Below are positions 55,198 to 63,405 of a DNA stretch of 64,000 bases, piece by piece. The position numbers and the translations under genes were made by a program. The notes beneath the pieces were generated by a model. It was given only the letters and a program-made list of their open reading frames with translations. It made no database searches and was not told where the DNA came from. Source of the stretch: an uncultured bacterium. GTDB lineage: Bacteria > Planctomycetota > JAJSAM01 > JAJVHW01. The first letter of the stretch is position 1. Each line of letters begins with the position of its first letter. The stretch spans positions 1 through 64,000 of the forward strand of contig CALKVK010000021.1 of assembly GCA_937996235.1 (NCBI GenBank), written 5' to 3'.

Positions 55198-56256
55198 ATG
55201 GAGAGCGGGGACGCCGATCGAACGCGCGGCGCGCTGCGGTCGGAGACGGCGTCGCAGCGCACGACCGCCGGCCAGGTCACGGAGTCACACCCCGAGCGCG
55301 CTCGCGTCGCGCGCACGAAGTGGCACTTCGGCGGGCACTCGCGTGCGCGGCAGAAGGGGCTCGTCGAGCTGCCCGAGCGTCCGCCGTTCACCTATCGCGG
55401 CTACGGGGTGCGGCGCGCGCCGCGGATCGTCGGCTCGCGCCGCGTGCTGCGCGCGCTGGCTCTCATCCCGGCGTGGGTGCGACTCGTCACCCTGGCTCCG
55501 GCGGCGGCGACGCCCGTAGCGCTGGTCGCCGTCGCGCTCTCGGGGCTGGTGCGCGGTCGAGCGGGAGTTCTGGACAGTGAGCACTCGCACCGCCGCCGCG
55601 CTCGCGTCGCGCGCGAACCGGATGCGCCTTGGGCCTGGGAGCGGGTGTTCGACGGTGGCGTCGTCGTTGCGTCGCGCGCGGCCGCACTGGCCGGCTACGC
55701 GATCCCGCTCGCGTTCGCCGGCGCCACGGCGTTGCTCGACGGCGCCGAGATGCTCGCCGGGAGGCGCAACGTCGTGTTCGGTGCGACGTCGCTGCTCGGC
55801 GCGCTCTACCTTGCGTGGGGCGTGCAGCGTGCGTGGTTCGCGGGCAGCACGGAACTGCGATTCCGAGGGCCGTTCGTGCCGGCCGGCGGCGACGTCGTCT
55901 TCGACTTCGCCGTCCACGCGGACGGTCCAACCATCCATGCGCTCCGCTGCGAGCTCGTGCGCATGGTGCAGGTGCCTGCGGCATCTTCGCTCGAAGCGCC
56001 CGTCGTCGCGTGCACGCACGGCGGGCGGTTCGTCCCGGATCCGGACGTGCTGCCCATCGGTCCCGGCGACCAGATCGAGCTGCGCTTCTCGCTGCCGCCC
56101 GGTGCGAGCGGCAACGATCTCGACGGCCGCCCGCCCGTCCTCTGGGAACTCGTGATCGACGGCGAGACGAACAGCGGCCGGTACGAGGAGCGCTTTCCCG
56201 TTCCGATCTACGACGTCCCCGCGGGCGCACCTCCCGCGCGCGCAGGTTCCGCGTAG
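55198..56256 (+). CDS. Membrane protein, tandem paralogue A
   Basis: A 352-residue protein: a basic N-terminus, two hydrophobic regions (about residues 85-110 and 160-215), then a C-terminal soluble domain. The last 48 residues contain a signature SGNDLDGRPPVLWELV...GRYEERFPVPIYDV (from residue 304) that recurs in the next gene. Strand pattern FRGPFVPAGGDVVFDFAV suggests a beta-sandwich. No known family is recognised. ATG 55198 follows a TACACT box by eight bases; the gene diverges from the sigma-factor fusion. Confidence 0.68.
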   Translation: MESGDADRTRGALRSETASQRTTAGQVTESHPERARVARTKWHFGGHSRARQKGLVELPERPPFTYRGYGVRRAPRIVGSRRVLRALALIPAWVRLVTLAPAAATPVALVAVALSGLVRGRAGVLDSEHSHRRRARVAREPDAPWAWERVFDGGVVVASRAAALAGYAIPLAFAGATALLDGAEMLAGRRNVVFGATSLLGALYLAWGVQRAWFAGSTELRFRGPFVPAGGDVVFDFAVHADGPTIHALRCELVRMVQVPAASSLEAPVVACTHGGRFVPDPDVLPIGPGDQIELRFSLPPGASGNDLDGRPPVLWELVIDGETNSGRYEERFPVPIYDVPAGAPPARAGSA

Positions 56257-56257
56257 C

Positions 56258-57751
56258 GTGGACGACGTCGAGCACGCTTCTGCCGCCGGCCCGCCGGCGC
56301 CGGCTCCCACTCCCGCCGGGCTGCTGCACGGGGGTGACGCGCGCTGCCGGTGGAGCGTGTACCGCATGGGCGATGGGCTCGTGCTCTCGATCGGTCCGTC
56401 CGGGCTCGGACGCCTCCTGCCGCGGCTCCTCAGCGAACTCGTCTTCGTGATCGGATTGGCGGTGGCGTTCCTTGGGCGACCTCGCGGCAGCGTCACGTGC
56501 CCGCTGGTCGTGGGCGTGCTGCTCGGGAGCCCATTGGCGCACCTGCTCGGGCGGCGTCTCGCAGGCGAGGAGCGCCTCGAGATCGGAGCGCGCCGCGCGA
56601 CGTTGGGCATCGGTCGCCGCACGCGGCGACGCGGTCACACCGTCGACATCACCGACGGGTGCGACGTGTCGCTCGCTCGCGCCCGCCGTGGCCGCGCGAG
56701 CATTCGTATCCGCTGCGGCGACGAGCACCTCACGACGCGCGCCCGGATGCCGGTCGCCGACGCCGAGCGCGTGGCCGACGCTCTGCGGCGACACGTCGAC
56801 GCCGGCTTGCGCGCTCCGGCCCCGGCACCTGCAGGCGTCCGGTCCGCACGGCTCACGGCGGCGCGCACCGACGCGGCGCGGCTCTCGCCGTTCGCGCTTG
56901 CGAGCGGAGGGCTCGCCACGTGGCGTCTGCCGCTCGGCGCCGTCGTGCCGCTCGCGATGGCAGCCCTCGTGTTCGCGAGCGCAGCCGCGCGATCGGACGC
57001 GCTCGTCTCGTGGGCCTTCGTGGGCGTCGTCACCGTCCTCGCGACGGTCGTACGAGGTGGGCTGCTCGACATCGTCGTGCACTGGCGGCGCGGCCGGCTG
57101 GTGGAGCGCCTTCCGTCCGCTCCGTGGCGGTGGGAGCAGCGCTTCCGCGGGCGCGTGCTCGTCGCACGTCCGTGGAGCCGCTGCGGACGGACAGGCGTGC
57201 TGCTCCTGGTGTCGGGTGCGCTCGCTGCCCTGGTGCTGCTCGCGTTCGGCGCCGCGAGTTGCATCGGCATTCTCGGCTGCGGCGCGCTCGGCTTCGCCGC
57301 CGTGCAGGTGTGGCGCCTGCAGCGGCTCCTGTTCCAGGGGACGACGGAGCTCCAGCTCCACTGCCTGCCGTACGCACCCCGCGGACGCATCGACGTCGAC
57401 TTCGCCGTCGCGCGTGCCGGAGCGCAGTTCCATCGCATCCGCTTCGCGCTCCGCCGTCTGGAACAGCGCGAGCCGAACGAGGGGCGCGCGCGTCCCGCGG
57501 TCATCGAGACGTGCATCGTTCCCGGTCGCCGTCCGCGACCGGCGACGCCGCCCGGTCCGGACGACCGCGTTCCGGTGAGCTTCGACGTCCCGGACGGCTG
57601 GTCGGGGAACGATCTCGACGGACCGGTGCCCGTGCTCTGGGAGGTGCTCGTCACCGGCGACACCACGAGCGGGCGGTACGAGCAGCGCTTCCCGCTGCCC
57701 GTCTACGACGTCGCCGCGTCGGTGCCGCTCGATCCGCCGGCGGAGCCGTGA
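56258..57751 (+). CDS. Membrane protein, tandem paralogue B
   Basis: A 497-residue protein starting one base after the previous stop. It has two pairs of membrane helices (about residues 60-90 and 225-265) plus another at 305-345, with soluble stretches between. Its C-terminus repeats the signature SGNDLDGPVPVLWEVL...GRYEQRFPLPVYDV (from residue 449), also exactly 48 residues from the end. The two genes are paralogues of unknown function, and very likely co-expressed. Confidence 0.68.
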   Translation: MDDVEHASAAGPPAPAPTPAGLLHGGDARCRWSVYRMGDGLVLSIGPSGLGRLLPRLLSELVFVIGLAVAFLGRPRGSVTCPLVVGVLLGSPLAHLLGRRLAGEERLEIGARRATLGIGRRTRRRGHTVDITDGCDVSLARARRGRASIRIRCGDEHLTTRARMPVADAERVADALRRHVDAGLRAPAPAPAGVRSARLTAARTDAARLSPFALASGGLATWRLPLGAVVPLAMAALVFASAAARSDALVSWAFVGVVTVLATVVRGGLLDIVVHWRRGRLVERLPSAPWRWEQRFRGRVLVARPWSRCGRTGVLLLVSGALAALVLLAFGAASCIGILGCGALGFAAVQVWRLQRLLFQGTTELQLHCLPYAPRGRIDVDFAVARAGAQFHRIRFALRRLEQREPNEGRARPAVIETCIVPGRRPRPATPPGPDDRVPVSFDVPDGWSGNDLDGPVPVLWEVLVTGDTTSGRYEQRFPLPVYDVAASVPLDPPAEP

Positions 57752-57763
57752 CGCGCGCTGCGC

Positions 57764-60406
57764 TCAGCCGTCGAGTCGCACGTGCCGCGCGCCCGCGACG
57801 TGTCGGTAGCGCTCGGGCATGCACGTGAGCACGATGACCTGGCAGCGTTCGCCCGCGAGCGCGAGCACGGCGCCGAGCGCCTCGAGCCGCGCCGCGTCGC
57901 TGTAGCCGAGCGCGTCGTCGAGGAGCAGCGGCACGCCCCCGTCGTCCGAGACGAGCTGCGCCGCGGCGACGCGCAGCACGAGCCCGAGCTGCTCGCGCGC
58001 GCCGCCCGAGAGGCTCTCGAACGGCACGGTGACGTTGCCGAGCGAGCGGCTCGCGATCGCGAGCTCGTCGCTCAGCTCGACGTCGAAGTCGGCGCCGAAC
58101 ACGACCGCGCCGAGGCGGCGCACGCGCTCGCGCAGCGGGGCGACGTACGCGCGGCGCGCGGCGTCGCGGTGCGCGACCAGCGTGTCGTGCAGCAGCTTCG
58201 CGGCCTGCGCGGCGCGCTGCGCGGCGTCGCGCTGGTGCCGCGCACGGTGCAGGCGCGCCGCGAGCGTGTCGAGCCGCTCGGCCAGTCCCTGCTGCCCGAG
58301 CTCGTCGAGCAGAGTCGCGAGCCGCAGCGCCTCGTCCTCGACCCCGCGCAGCTCGTCGCGCGTCGCGGCGACGGCCGCTGCGGCGCCGTGCGCCGCGCGC
58401 GCGACGTCGTCGGGTCGCTCGGACACGAGCTGGGCCTGGGCGGCGTCGGCCGCCGCGCGTGCGTCGCGCGCCGCCGCCTCCAGCCGCTCGCTCCGCGCCG
58501 CGAGCGCGTCGTCGCTCTCGGCTGCGCGCAGCGCTTCGAGCGCGCGCACGGCGTCGGTCGCCGCGCGCTCGGCCGCCTCGACGAGAGCGCGCGCCTTCGC
58601 GGCCGCGAGACCGTGGCGCTCGACGTCGTCGCGCGCGGCCTGCTGCGCCCGGCGCGCGTCCTCGAGCGCGACGGCGGCTGCGTCGCGGGCGCGGCGGGCC
58701 GTCGCGAACGCCTCCTGCGCCGCGTCGAAGTCGGCGGGCAGCTCGTCCGCACCCGCGACCTTCGCGCGCTCGGCGCCGTACGCGGCCACGCGCGCTGCGA
58801 CCCGCTCCAGCTTGTGCGCGAGGGTCTCGCGCGTCAGGTCGCGGAGATCGTTGCGCACGATGTCGTCGCGCCGCGCGAGCGCGCGCTCGGCCTCCTGCCG
58901 CTGCGCGATCTGCACTTCGGCGTCGCGTACGTCCGCGCAGCCGTGGCGCGCGAGCAGCGCACGGAACGCGGCGTCGGCGTCGCGCAGCGTCTCGCGCAGG
59001 CCGGCGGCGCTGCCGCCGGGGCGCACCGTCACGCGGACCACGCCGGGAGCGTCGACGACGAGCTCGTCGAGCACGTGCCGTGTCGTCTCCGACCCGCCGG
59101 CGAGGGCGTCCTCCGTGTCGCCCGTCCGCACCACGACGTCGCGCGCGGCGGCGACGTGCACCTCGGCGCTGCCCGACTCGGCGCGGATGCGCGCGTCGGT
59201 GACGTGCCGTTCGGCCTCGCGCAGGGCGCGCAGCGCCTCCTCGTCGACCCGCACGCGCGCGAGCGTCTCGGCGGCGTCGGCGGCAGCGGCGTCGGCGTCG
59301 CGGACACGCGCGAGGCGCTCACCGAGCTGCTGTTGGTCGAGCTCGTCGCGCCGGAACTCCGCGTCGCCCTCGCGGACGGCCAGCACCGCGTCGGCAACCT
59401 CGAGACGCGTCCGCGCCGCGGCGAGCGCCTCGTCGGCCGCGCGCAACGCCGTGGCTGCGCTCTCCGCGGCGGGGGCGGCGCGTGCCGCGTCGCGCGCCGC
59501 GTCGAGCTCCCTGCGCCGCTGCTCCAGCGCCTCGGCCAGGTGCCCCCGCTGCGCGCGTTCGCGGCGCACGGCGTCGCGCTGCGACTCCGCGGCGTCGGCC
59601 TGCGCCGCCAGCACCTCGACGTCGCGTGCGCGACGCTCCATCTCGCGCTGCCGCGCCGCCGCCTCCGTCGCGCGCGCCTCGTCGTCGGCGAGCCGCCTGC
59701 GCAGCTCCGCGCGCCGTGCTGCGGCGGCGCGACTGCGCGCGACGGCGTCGTCGAGCCGCCGCAGCGCCTCGGCCACCTGCGCGTGCTCCTGTTCGAGCGA
59801 CGTCACCGCGTCGGCGAGGTCCGTCAGCTCCTTGCGCGGCTTCCCGCCCGGCGTGTGCCAGCGCTCGAACTCGGCGCGTGCGGCATCGACGATCGAGAGC
59901 GTGTGCGCGTCGGCCTGCGACTGTCCCGCGGCGGCGTCGAGCGCCTGCGCGAGGCTCGCGCGACCCGCGAGCTGCGGAAGCGCGAGCTCCGCGCCCTGCC
60001 GGATGCGCAGCGCGCGCCAGAGCTCGAGGTCGACGGTCTCGCCGAGCAGCGCCAGCACGCGCTCGTGCGCCTCGCGCCCGGTGTGGTTCTCGCGGCGCGG
60101 CGCGTGGACCGTGAGCTCCGTCTCCGGCCGGCGGTGCCAGCGCTTGCGGTACGTGAAGCGGTACGGGCCCGCCTCGATCTCCGCCTCGACCTCGGCACCT
60201 GCGTCGCGGTGCACCGGCTGCACGTCGCGCACGTCCTTGCGCTTGCTGCTGTCGAGCTGGTCGAGCAGCAGATCGAGCGCCTCCGCGACGCTCGACTTGC
60301 CGATCTCGTTCGGCCCCGCGACCACGGTGACGCCGCGCGGCGCGAACGTGACGCTGCGTTCCTCGACGCCGCGGTAGTTGCGCAGGGTGACGCGGTGGAG
60401 CTTCAC
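57764..60406 (-). CDS. SbcC/Rad50-like SMC-type ATPase
   Basis: An 880-residue ATPase: Walker A GPNEIGKSS (residues 31-39), a QGAELALP Q-loop near 145, about 500 residues of Arg/Ala/Glu-rich coiled coil, the ABC signature LSGGAREQLGLVLRVA and Walker B PLLLDDALGYSD near the end. The mid-coil has a single cysteine (HGCADV) instead of a CxxC zinc hook, so hook-mediated dimerisation is unlikely. It resembles the YhaN-type AAA ATPases partnered with metallophosphoesterases. The GTG start overlaps the upstream nuclease gene by four bases. Confidence 0.85.
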   Translation of the reverse strand: MKLHRVTLRNYRGVEERSVTFAPRGVTVVAGPNEIGKSSVAEALDLLLDQLDSSKRKDVRDVQPVHRDAGAEVEAEIEAGPYRFTYRKRWHRRPETELTVHAPRRENHTGREAHERVLALLGETVDLELWRALRIRQGAELALPQLAGRASLAQALDAAAGQSQADAHTLSIVDAARAEFERWHTPGGKPRKELTDLADAVTSLEQEHAQVAEALRRLDDAVARSRAAAARRAELRRRLADDEARATEAAARQREMERRARDVEVLAAQADAAESQRDAVRRERAQRGHLAEALEQRRRELDAARDAARAAPAAESAATALRAADEALAAARTRLEVADAVLAVREGDAEFRRDELDQQQLGERLARVRDADAAAADAAETLARVRVDEEALRALREAERHVTDARIRAESGSAEVHVAAARDVVVRTGDTEDALAGGSETTRHVLDELVVDAPGVVRVTVRPGGSAAGLRETLRDADAAFRALLARHGCADVRDAEVQIAQRQEAERALARRDDIVRNDLRDLTRETLAHKLERVAARVAAYGAERAKVAGADELPADFDAAQEAFATARRARDAAAVALEDARRAQQAARDDVERHGLAAAKARALVEAAERAATDAVRALEALRAAESDDALAARSERLEAAARDARAAADAAQAQLVSERPDDVARAAHGAAAAVAATRDELRGVEDEALRLATLLDELGQQGLAERLDTLAARLHRARHQRDAAQRAAQAAKLLHDTLVAHRDAARRAYVAPLRERVRRLGAVVFGADFDVELSDELAIASRSLGNVTVPFESLSGGAREQLGLVLRVAAAQLVSDDGGVPLLLDDALGYSDAARLEALGAVLALAGERCQVIVLTCMPERYRHVAGARHVRLDG

Positions 60407-61536
60407 GCGCGCCTCCCCGCGAGACGCACGAGCAGCGCGAGCGCGTCGCGCGCGGTGCGGGCCTCGTCGCCGTCGCCGCCCGCGGTGCGGCGCAGGTCGT
60501 CGAGCGCCGCGCGCGCGAAGCCGGCGACGTCGAGCGCCGCGAAGTCCGCGTCCTCGGGACGGACGACCAGGTCGGTGTGGCGCTCCCACAGGTCGACGCC
60601 CGCGAAGACGTCGCGCGCGCGCGCGAGGAGCTCCTCGAGCCGCGCGTGCGCCGCGAGCGACAGCGCACCGCGGAAGCTGAGGCGCAGCACCGTGCGCTCG
60701 CGATCGGGCAGCGCGTCGAGTTCGCGTGCGAGGTGTTCGACGTGCGACGCGTCGTCCAGCAGGTACGCGCGCTCGTCGAACCGCCACGTGCCGACGCGCA
60801 CCGCCTCGACCTCGCAGCGTCCGCCGTCGAGCGACACGACGAGCGCGTTGCCCGGATCGACCTCGCGGAAGTCCGTCGGTTCGGGTGCGCCGGAGTAGCG
60901 CACGCGTCCGGAGCCGCCGACGTCGGTCGTCGAGTGCCGGTCGCCGAGCGCGAGGTAGTGGATGCGCTCCTCGGCGAGGGCGCGCTCGGCGGCGGCGAGC
61001 GCGATGCGCGCGGGGTCGTCGGCGTCGGGCGAGAGCACGTCGACGGCGCCGTGCGCGACCATCACGCGCACGGCGCCCCGTGCGGACGCCAGCGATTCGC
61101 ACGCCCGCGCGACGAGGTCTGCGAGCGGGCGCTTCGACGTCCACGGCGCGCCGACGACCTCCACGCCCGGCTCGACCTCGCGCGGCGTGGCGTCGTCGAG
61201 AACGTGCAGGTGCGGCGGGCAGGCCGAGGTGAACGCCGCCGAGCGGAAGACCGACGCCGCGTCGAGCGGGTCGTGGTTCCCGGGCAGCAGGTACACGGGC
61301 ACCGAGAACGCGCGGAACGCGTCGAGCGCGCGCGCCACCGTGCGCCGGTCGAGCTGGTTCGACTCGAACACGTCGCCCGCGACGACCGCGAAGCGGCAGC
61401 CGCGCTCCTGCGCGAGCCGCGCGAGCGTCCGCACCGCGTCGATGCGCGCCTGCGAGAAGCGCGCCTGCGCCTCCTCGGAGAGGAAGTGCCGCGTCATCCC
61501 GAGCTGCAGGTCGGAGGTGTGGAGGAAACGCGTCAT
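60403..61536 (-). CDS. SbcD/Mre11-like metallophosphoesterase
   Basis: A 377-residue DNA repair exonuclease-like phosphoesterase. The metal site motifs are HTSDLQLG (Asp9, with Gln11 where SbcD has His), AGDVFES, LPGNHDPL, VAHGAVD and LGDRHSTTD. The variant Gln and Asp-Arg-His forms occur in the DWQLG-type subfamily of such proteins. The C-terminal part binds the ATPase partner. It overlaps both the AbiEii toxin gene (ATGA) and the ATPase gene (GTGA), forming a four-gene unit. Confidence 0.88.
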   Translation of the reverse strand: MTRFLHTSDLQLGMTRHFLSEEAQARFSQARIDAVRTLARLAQERGCRFAVVAGDVFESNQLDRRTVARALDAFRAFSVPVYLLPGNHDPLDAASVFRSAAFTSACPPHLHVLDDATPREVEPGVEVVGAPWTSKRPLADLVARACESLASARGAVRVMVAHGAVDVLSPDADDPARIALAAAERALAEERIHYLALGDRHSTTDVGGSGRVRYSGAPEPTDFREVDPGNALVVSLDGGRCEVEAVRVGTWRFDERAYLLDDASHVEHLARELDALPDRERTVLRLSFRGALSLAAHARLEELLARARDVFAGVDLWERHTDLVVRPEDADFAALDVAGFARAALDDLRRTAGGDGDEARTARDALALLVRLAGRRA

Positions 61537-62516
61537 GTGGGGTCCAGGTCGGGAGGCGTCCCGAACCGGCGAACCTGCTCCGCCTTGTAGACGAGATGCG
61601 GGTGGCGCGCGATGCGGTCCACGAGGCCCGGGTCGTCCGTGAGCAGACCGGGATCGAGCACACCGTGATCGTTGACCGCGGCGACGAACGCCAGCGCGCG
61701 CCCCGGGAGCGGCACGAACTCCGCGAGGAGCTCCGTCGCGTCGCGCGCCAGCGCGTCGCAGAACGCGCGCGGGTCGCCGGTCACCACGCTGCCGCGCAGC
61801 AGGGGCCGCAGGTGCTGATCGAACTCCTCGGGCGGCGGCGGGGTGATCGGCAGGCGGGTCTCGCGAACGTCGAACCGTTGGCACGCGGCGGTGACAGCGA
61901 ACGCGAGCCGCGCGCGCTGGCGGTCGAACTGGAGCCGGCGAATCTGAGCAGCGTCGAACAGGTCGCGCAGATGCGCCGGTCGCCTCGCCCTCCCGATCAG
62001 AGCGCACAGCTTCCCGGCGATCGTCTCCTCGATCGTGAGGGCCAGGATGCGCCCAGGTTCGCGCGACGGCAGGACCGGCAGGCGGACGAGCGAGGGGTCC
62101 CACAACGGCACGCGCTGCGTCCACGAGATCTCGACGCTCAGGTACTGGCGGCTGCCGCAGGAGTCCTTGAACCAGAGGCTCAGCGCGGAGAGCGCCGGCG
62201 TGTCATCCCACGCCCCACTCCGCAGGAGACCGCATGCGCGCGCTGCCCCCTCCACGGCGCGCTTCGTCGCGCCGCGTGCCTCGTCGTCGCTGCTTGCGCC
62301 GACGTAGTTCGTGTCGATGTCGAGCGACAGCCGCGGGAACGCGCCGTGGAACGCGCGCAGCGCGGTGCCACCCTTCACCGCCAGGAGATCCGCCGTGACG
62401 GAGGCTTCGGCGAGCGTCGCCGCCAACAGTTGGAGTCGGTCGAGGCGCTCGAACGCGACGCGATCGAAGCCCGCCTCCGCGGCCAGACGCGCAGCGAGGA
62501 GCGGCGTCAGGGTCAC
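61533..62516 (-). CDS. AbiEii nucleotidyltransferase toxin
   Basis: A 327-residue protein of the AbiEii/AbiGii family, the toxin of type IV toxin-antitoxin systems used in abortive phage defence. The nucleotidyltransferase signature is present: VKGGTALR (residues 47-54) and RLSLDIDTN with Asp66 and Asp68, followed by the IEETIAGKLCALIGRARRPAHLRDLFD segment. The GTG start overlaps the AbiEi stop (GTGA) and its stop overlaps the SbcD-like start, so it is translationally tied to both. Confidence 0.87.
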   Translation of the reverse strand: MTLTPLLAARLAAEAGFDRVAFERLDRLQLLAATLAEASVTADLLAVKGGTALRAFHGAFPRLSLDIDTNYVGASSDDEARGATKRAVEGAARACGLLRSGAWDDTPALSALSLWFKDSCGSRQYLSVEISWTQRVPLWDPSLVRLPVLPSREPGRILALTIEETIAGKLCALIGRARRPAHLRDLFDAAQIRRLQFDRQRARLAFAVTAACQRFDVRETRLPITPPPPEEFDQHLRPLLRGSVVTGDPRAFCDALARDATELLAEFVPLPGRALAFVAAVNDHGVLDPGLLTDDPGLVDRIARHPHLVYKAEQVRRFGTPPDLDPT

Positions 62517-63271
62517 GCCCCGTCTCCGGCGACGGGCGCCCGCCGCCACGCGCGTCGCAGTGCGTCGAGATGTTCGGCTCGCACTCCGAGTTCCTCTCGC
62601 CGGCGTTCGAGGGCGAGCGCGGTACGGCGAGCCGCCTCGCGATCGCACAGGAGCTCCGTCGCATACTCGACCACCGTGTGGAGGTTCAGAGCGGTGGCGT
62701 TCGTCAGCGAGCGGGCGACTTCGTCTTCACCGCCACACAGATCCGGCCGCGCGAGAGCATCGACGAAGCTCCGCTCCGGCGAGGTGACGTACACCCAGGT
62801 TCCGCCGCGCGTCGCGCGAACGATCTGCAGGTGGGGGGCGTGGGGGTTCGTCGCGCCATCGAGCCGACGGTGTCCGCGGCGTCGATCCGATGTCGGCGGA
62901 CGCACCGGTACGTACTGCGTGCCGCGAAACGCGAACGCGCGGGCGGCTGTCCCCGTCAGGAAGACCGCTCGCGAGTGGACCGAGGCGCTCCAGCCGTGCA
63001 CCTCGAGGGCCGTTGCGTACGCGACCACGGCGTCCGGCGCGGCGCGGGCCGCCACGAGCGTCGGATCGGGGAGGAACTCCGCCGGCGAGACTCCCGGCGG
63101 CACCACCGCGTAGAGGCCGCGGCGAACGCGCACGACGTGCCCGCGCGCGACGTGATACGCGAGCAGCGACGCCGGTGTCCGATCGGAACCCGCGGGCGAG
63201 GTCTTCGCGAACTCCGCCGTCGTGAAGACGGCGGAGCGAGCGAGGAAGCTGCTGGCCCATTGCGGCGGCAT
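62513..63271 (-). CDS. AbiEi antitoxin/transcriptional regulator
   Basis: A 252-residue antitoxin of the AbiE system. The N-terminal winged-helix domain (RSAVFTTAEFAKTSPAGSDRTPASLLAYHVARGHVVRVRRGLYAVVPPG, read in segments) binds the promoter; the C-terminal domain is the antitoxin part (VTSPERSFVDALARPDLCGGEDEVARSL). ATG 63271 is preceded by a TACTCT box ending ten bases upstream. Two inverted repeats in the upstream region are candidate operators. Base composition of this gene and the toxin seems slightly lower in GC than the neighbours, a hint of acquisition. Confidence 0.82.
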   Translation of the reverse strand: MPPQWASSFLARSAVFTTAEFAKTSPAGSDRTPASLLAYHVARGHVVRVRRGLYAVVPPGVSPAEFLPDPTLVAARAAPDAVVAYATALEVHGWSASVHSRAVFLTGTAARAFAFRGTQYVPVRPPTSDRRRGHRRLDGATNPHAPHLQIVRATRGGTWVYVTSPERSFVDALARPDLCGGEDEVARSLTNATALNLHTVVEYATELLCDREAARRTALALERRREELGVRAEHLDALRRAWRRAPVAGDGA

Positions 63272-63278
63272 AACACGT

Positions 63279-63295
63279 AAGAGAGTAGCGCTCTT
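63279..63295. promoter_or_regulatory. Inverted repeat over the abiE promoter
   Basis: AAGAGAG and CGCTCTT are arms of a 17-base inverted repeat (six of seven matched) around TAG. It overlaps the minus-strand TACTCT -10-like box (63282-63287). AbiEi antitoxins bind such repeats to repress their own operon. Confidence 0.45.
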
Positions 63296-63370
63296 CCAAC
63301 GATGCTGCAGGCACCTGTCGGAGTCTCGAGGCTGGGAGATCATCCAGAATCCACGGCGCCTCGCGTCATG

Positions 63371-63405
63371 CACAGAAATACGCAAGAATATTGCGTACTT
63401 CTGTG
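63371..63405. repeat. 35-base AT-rich inverted repeat
   Basis: CACAGAAATACGCAA (63371-63385) and TTGCGTACTTCTGTG (63391-63405) are complementary at 14 of 15 positions around a GAATA loop. It abuts the stop codon of the aminotransferase gene and lies about 100 bases upstream of the abiEi start. No T-tract follows it on either side, so it is an atypical terminator at best; an operator for AbiEi or an insertion/attachment relic are alternatives. The low GC content is striking in this genome. Confidence 0.6.

Noticed and set aside
63371..63405. Calling the palindrome a rho-independent terminator
   Set aside because: There is no T-run after the stem on either strand and the stem is AT-rich; it is reported as a repeat of uncertain role.
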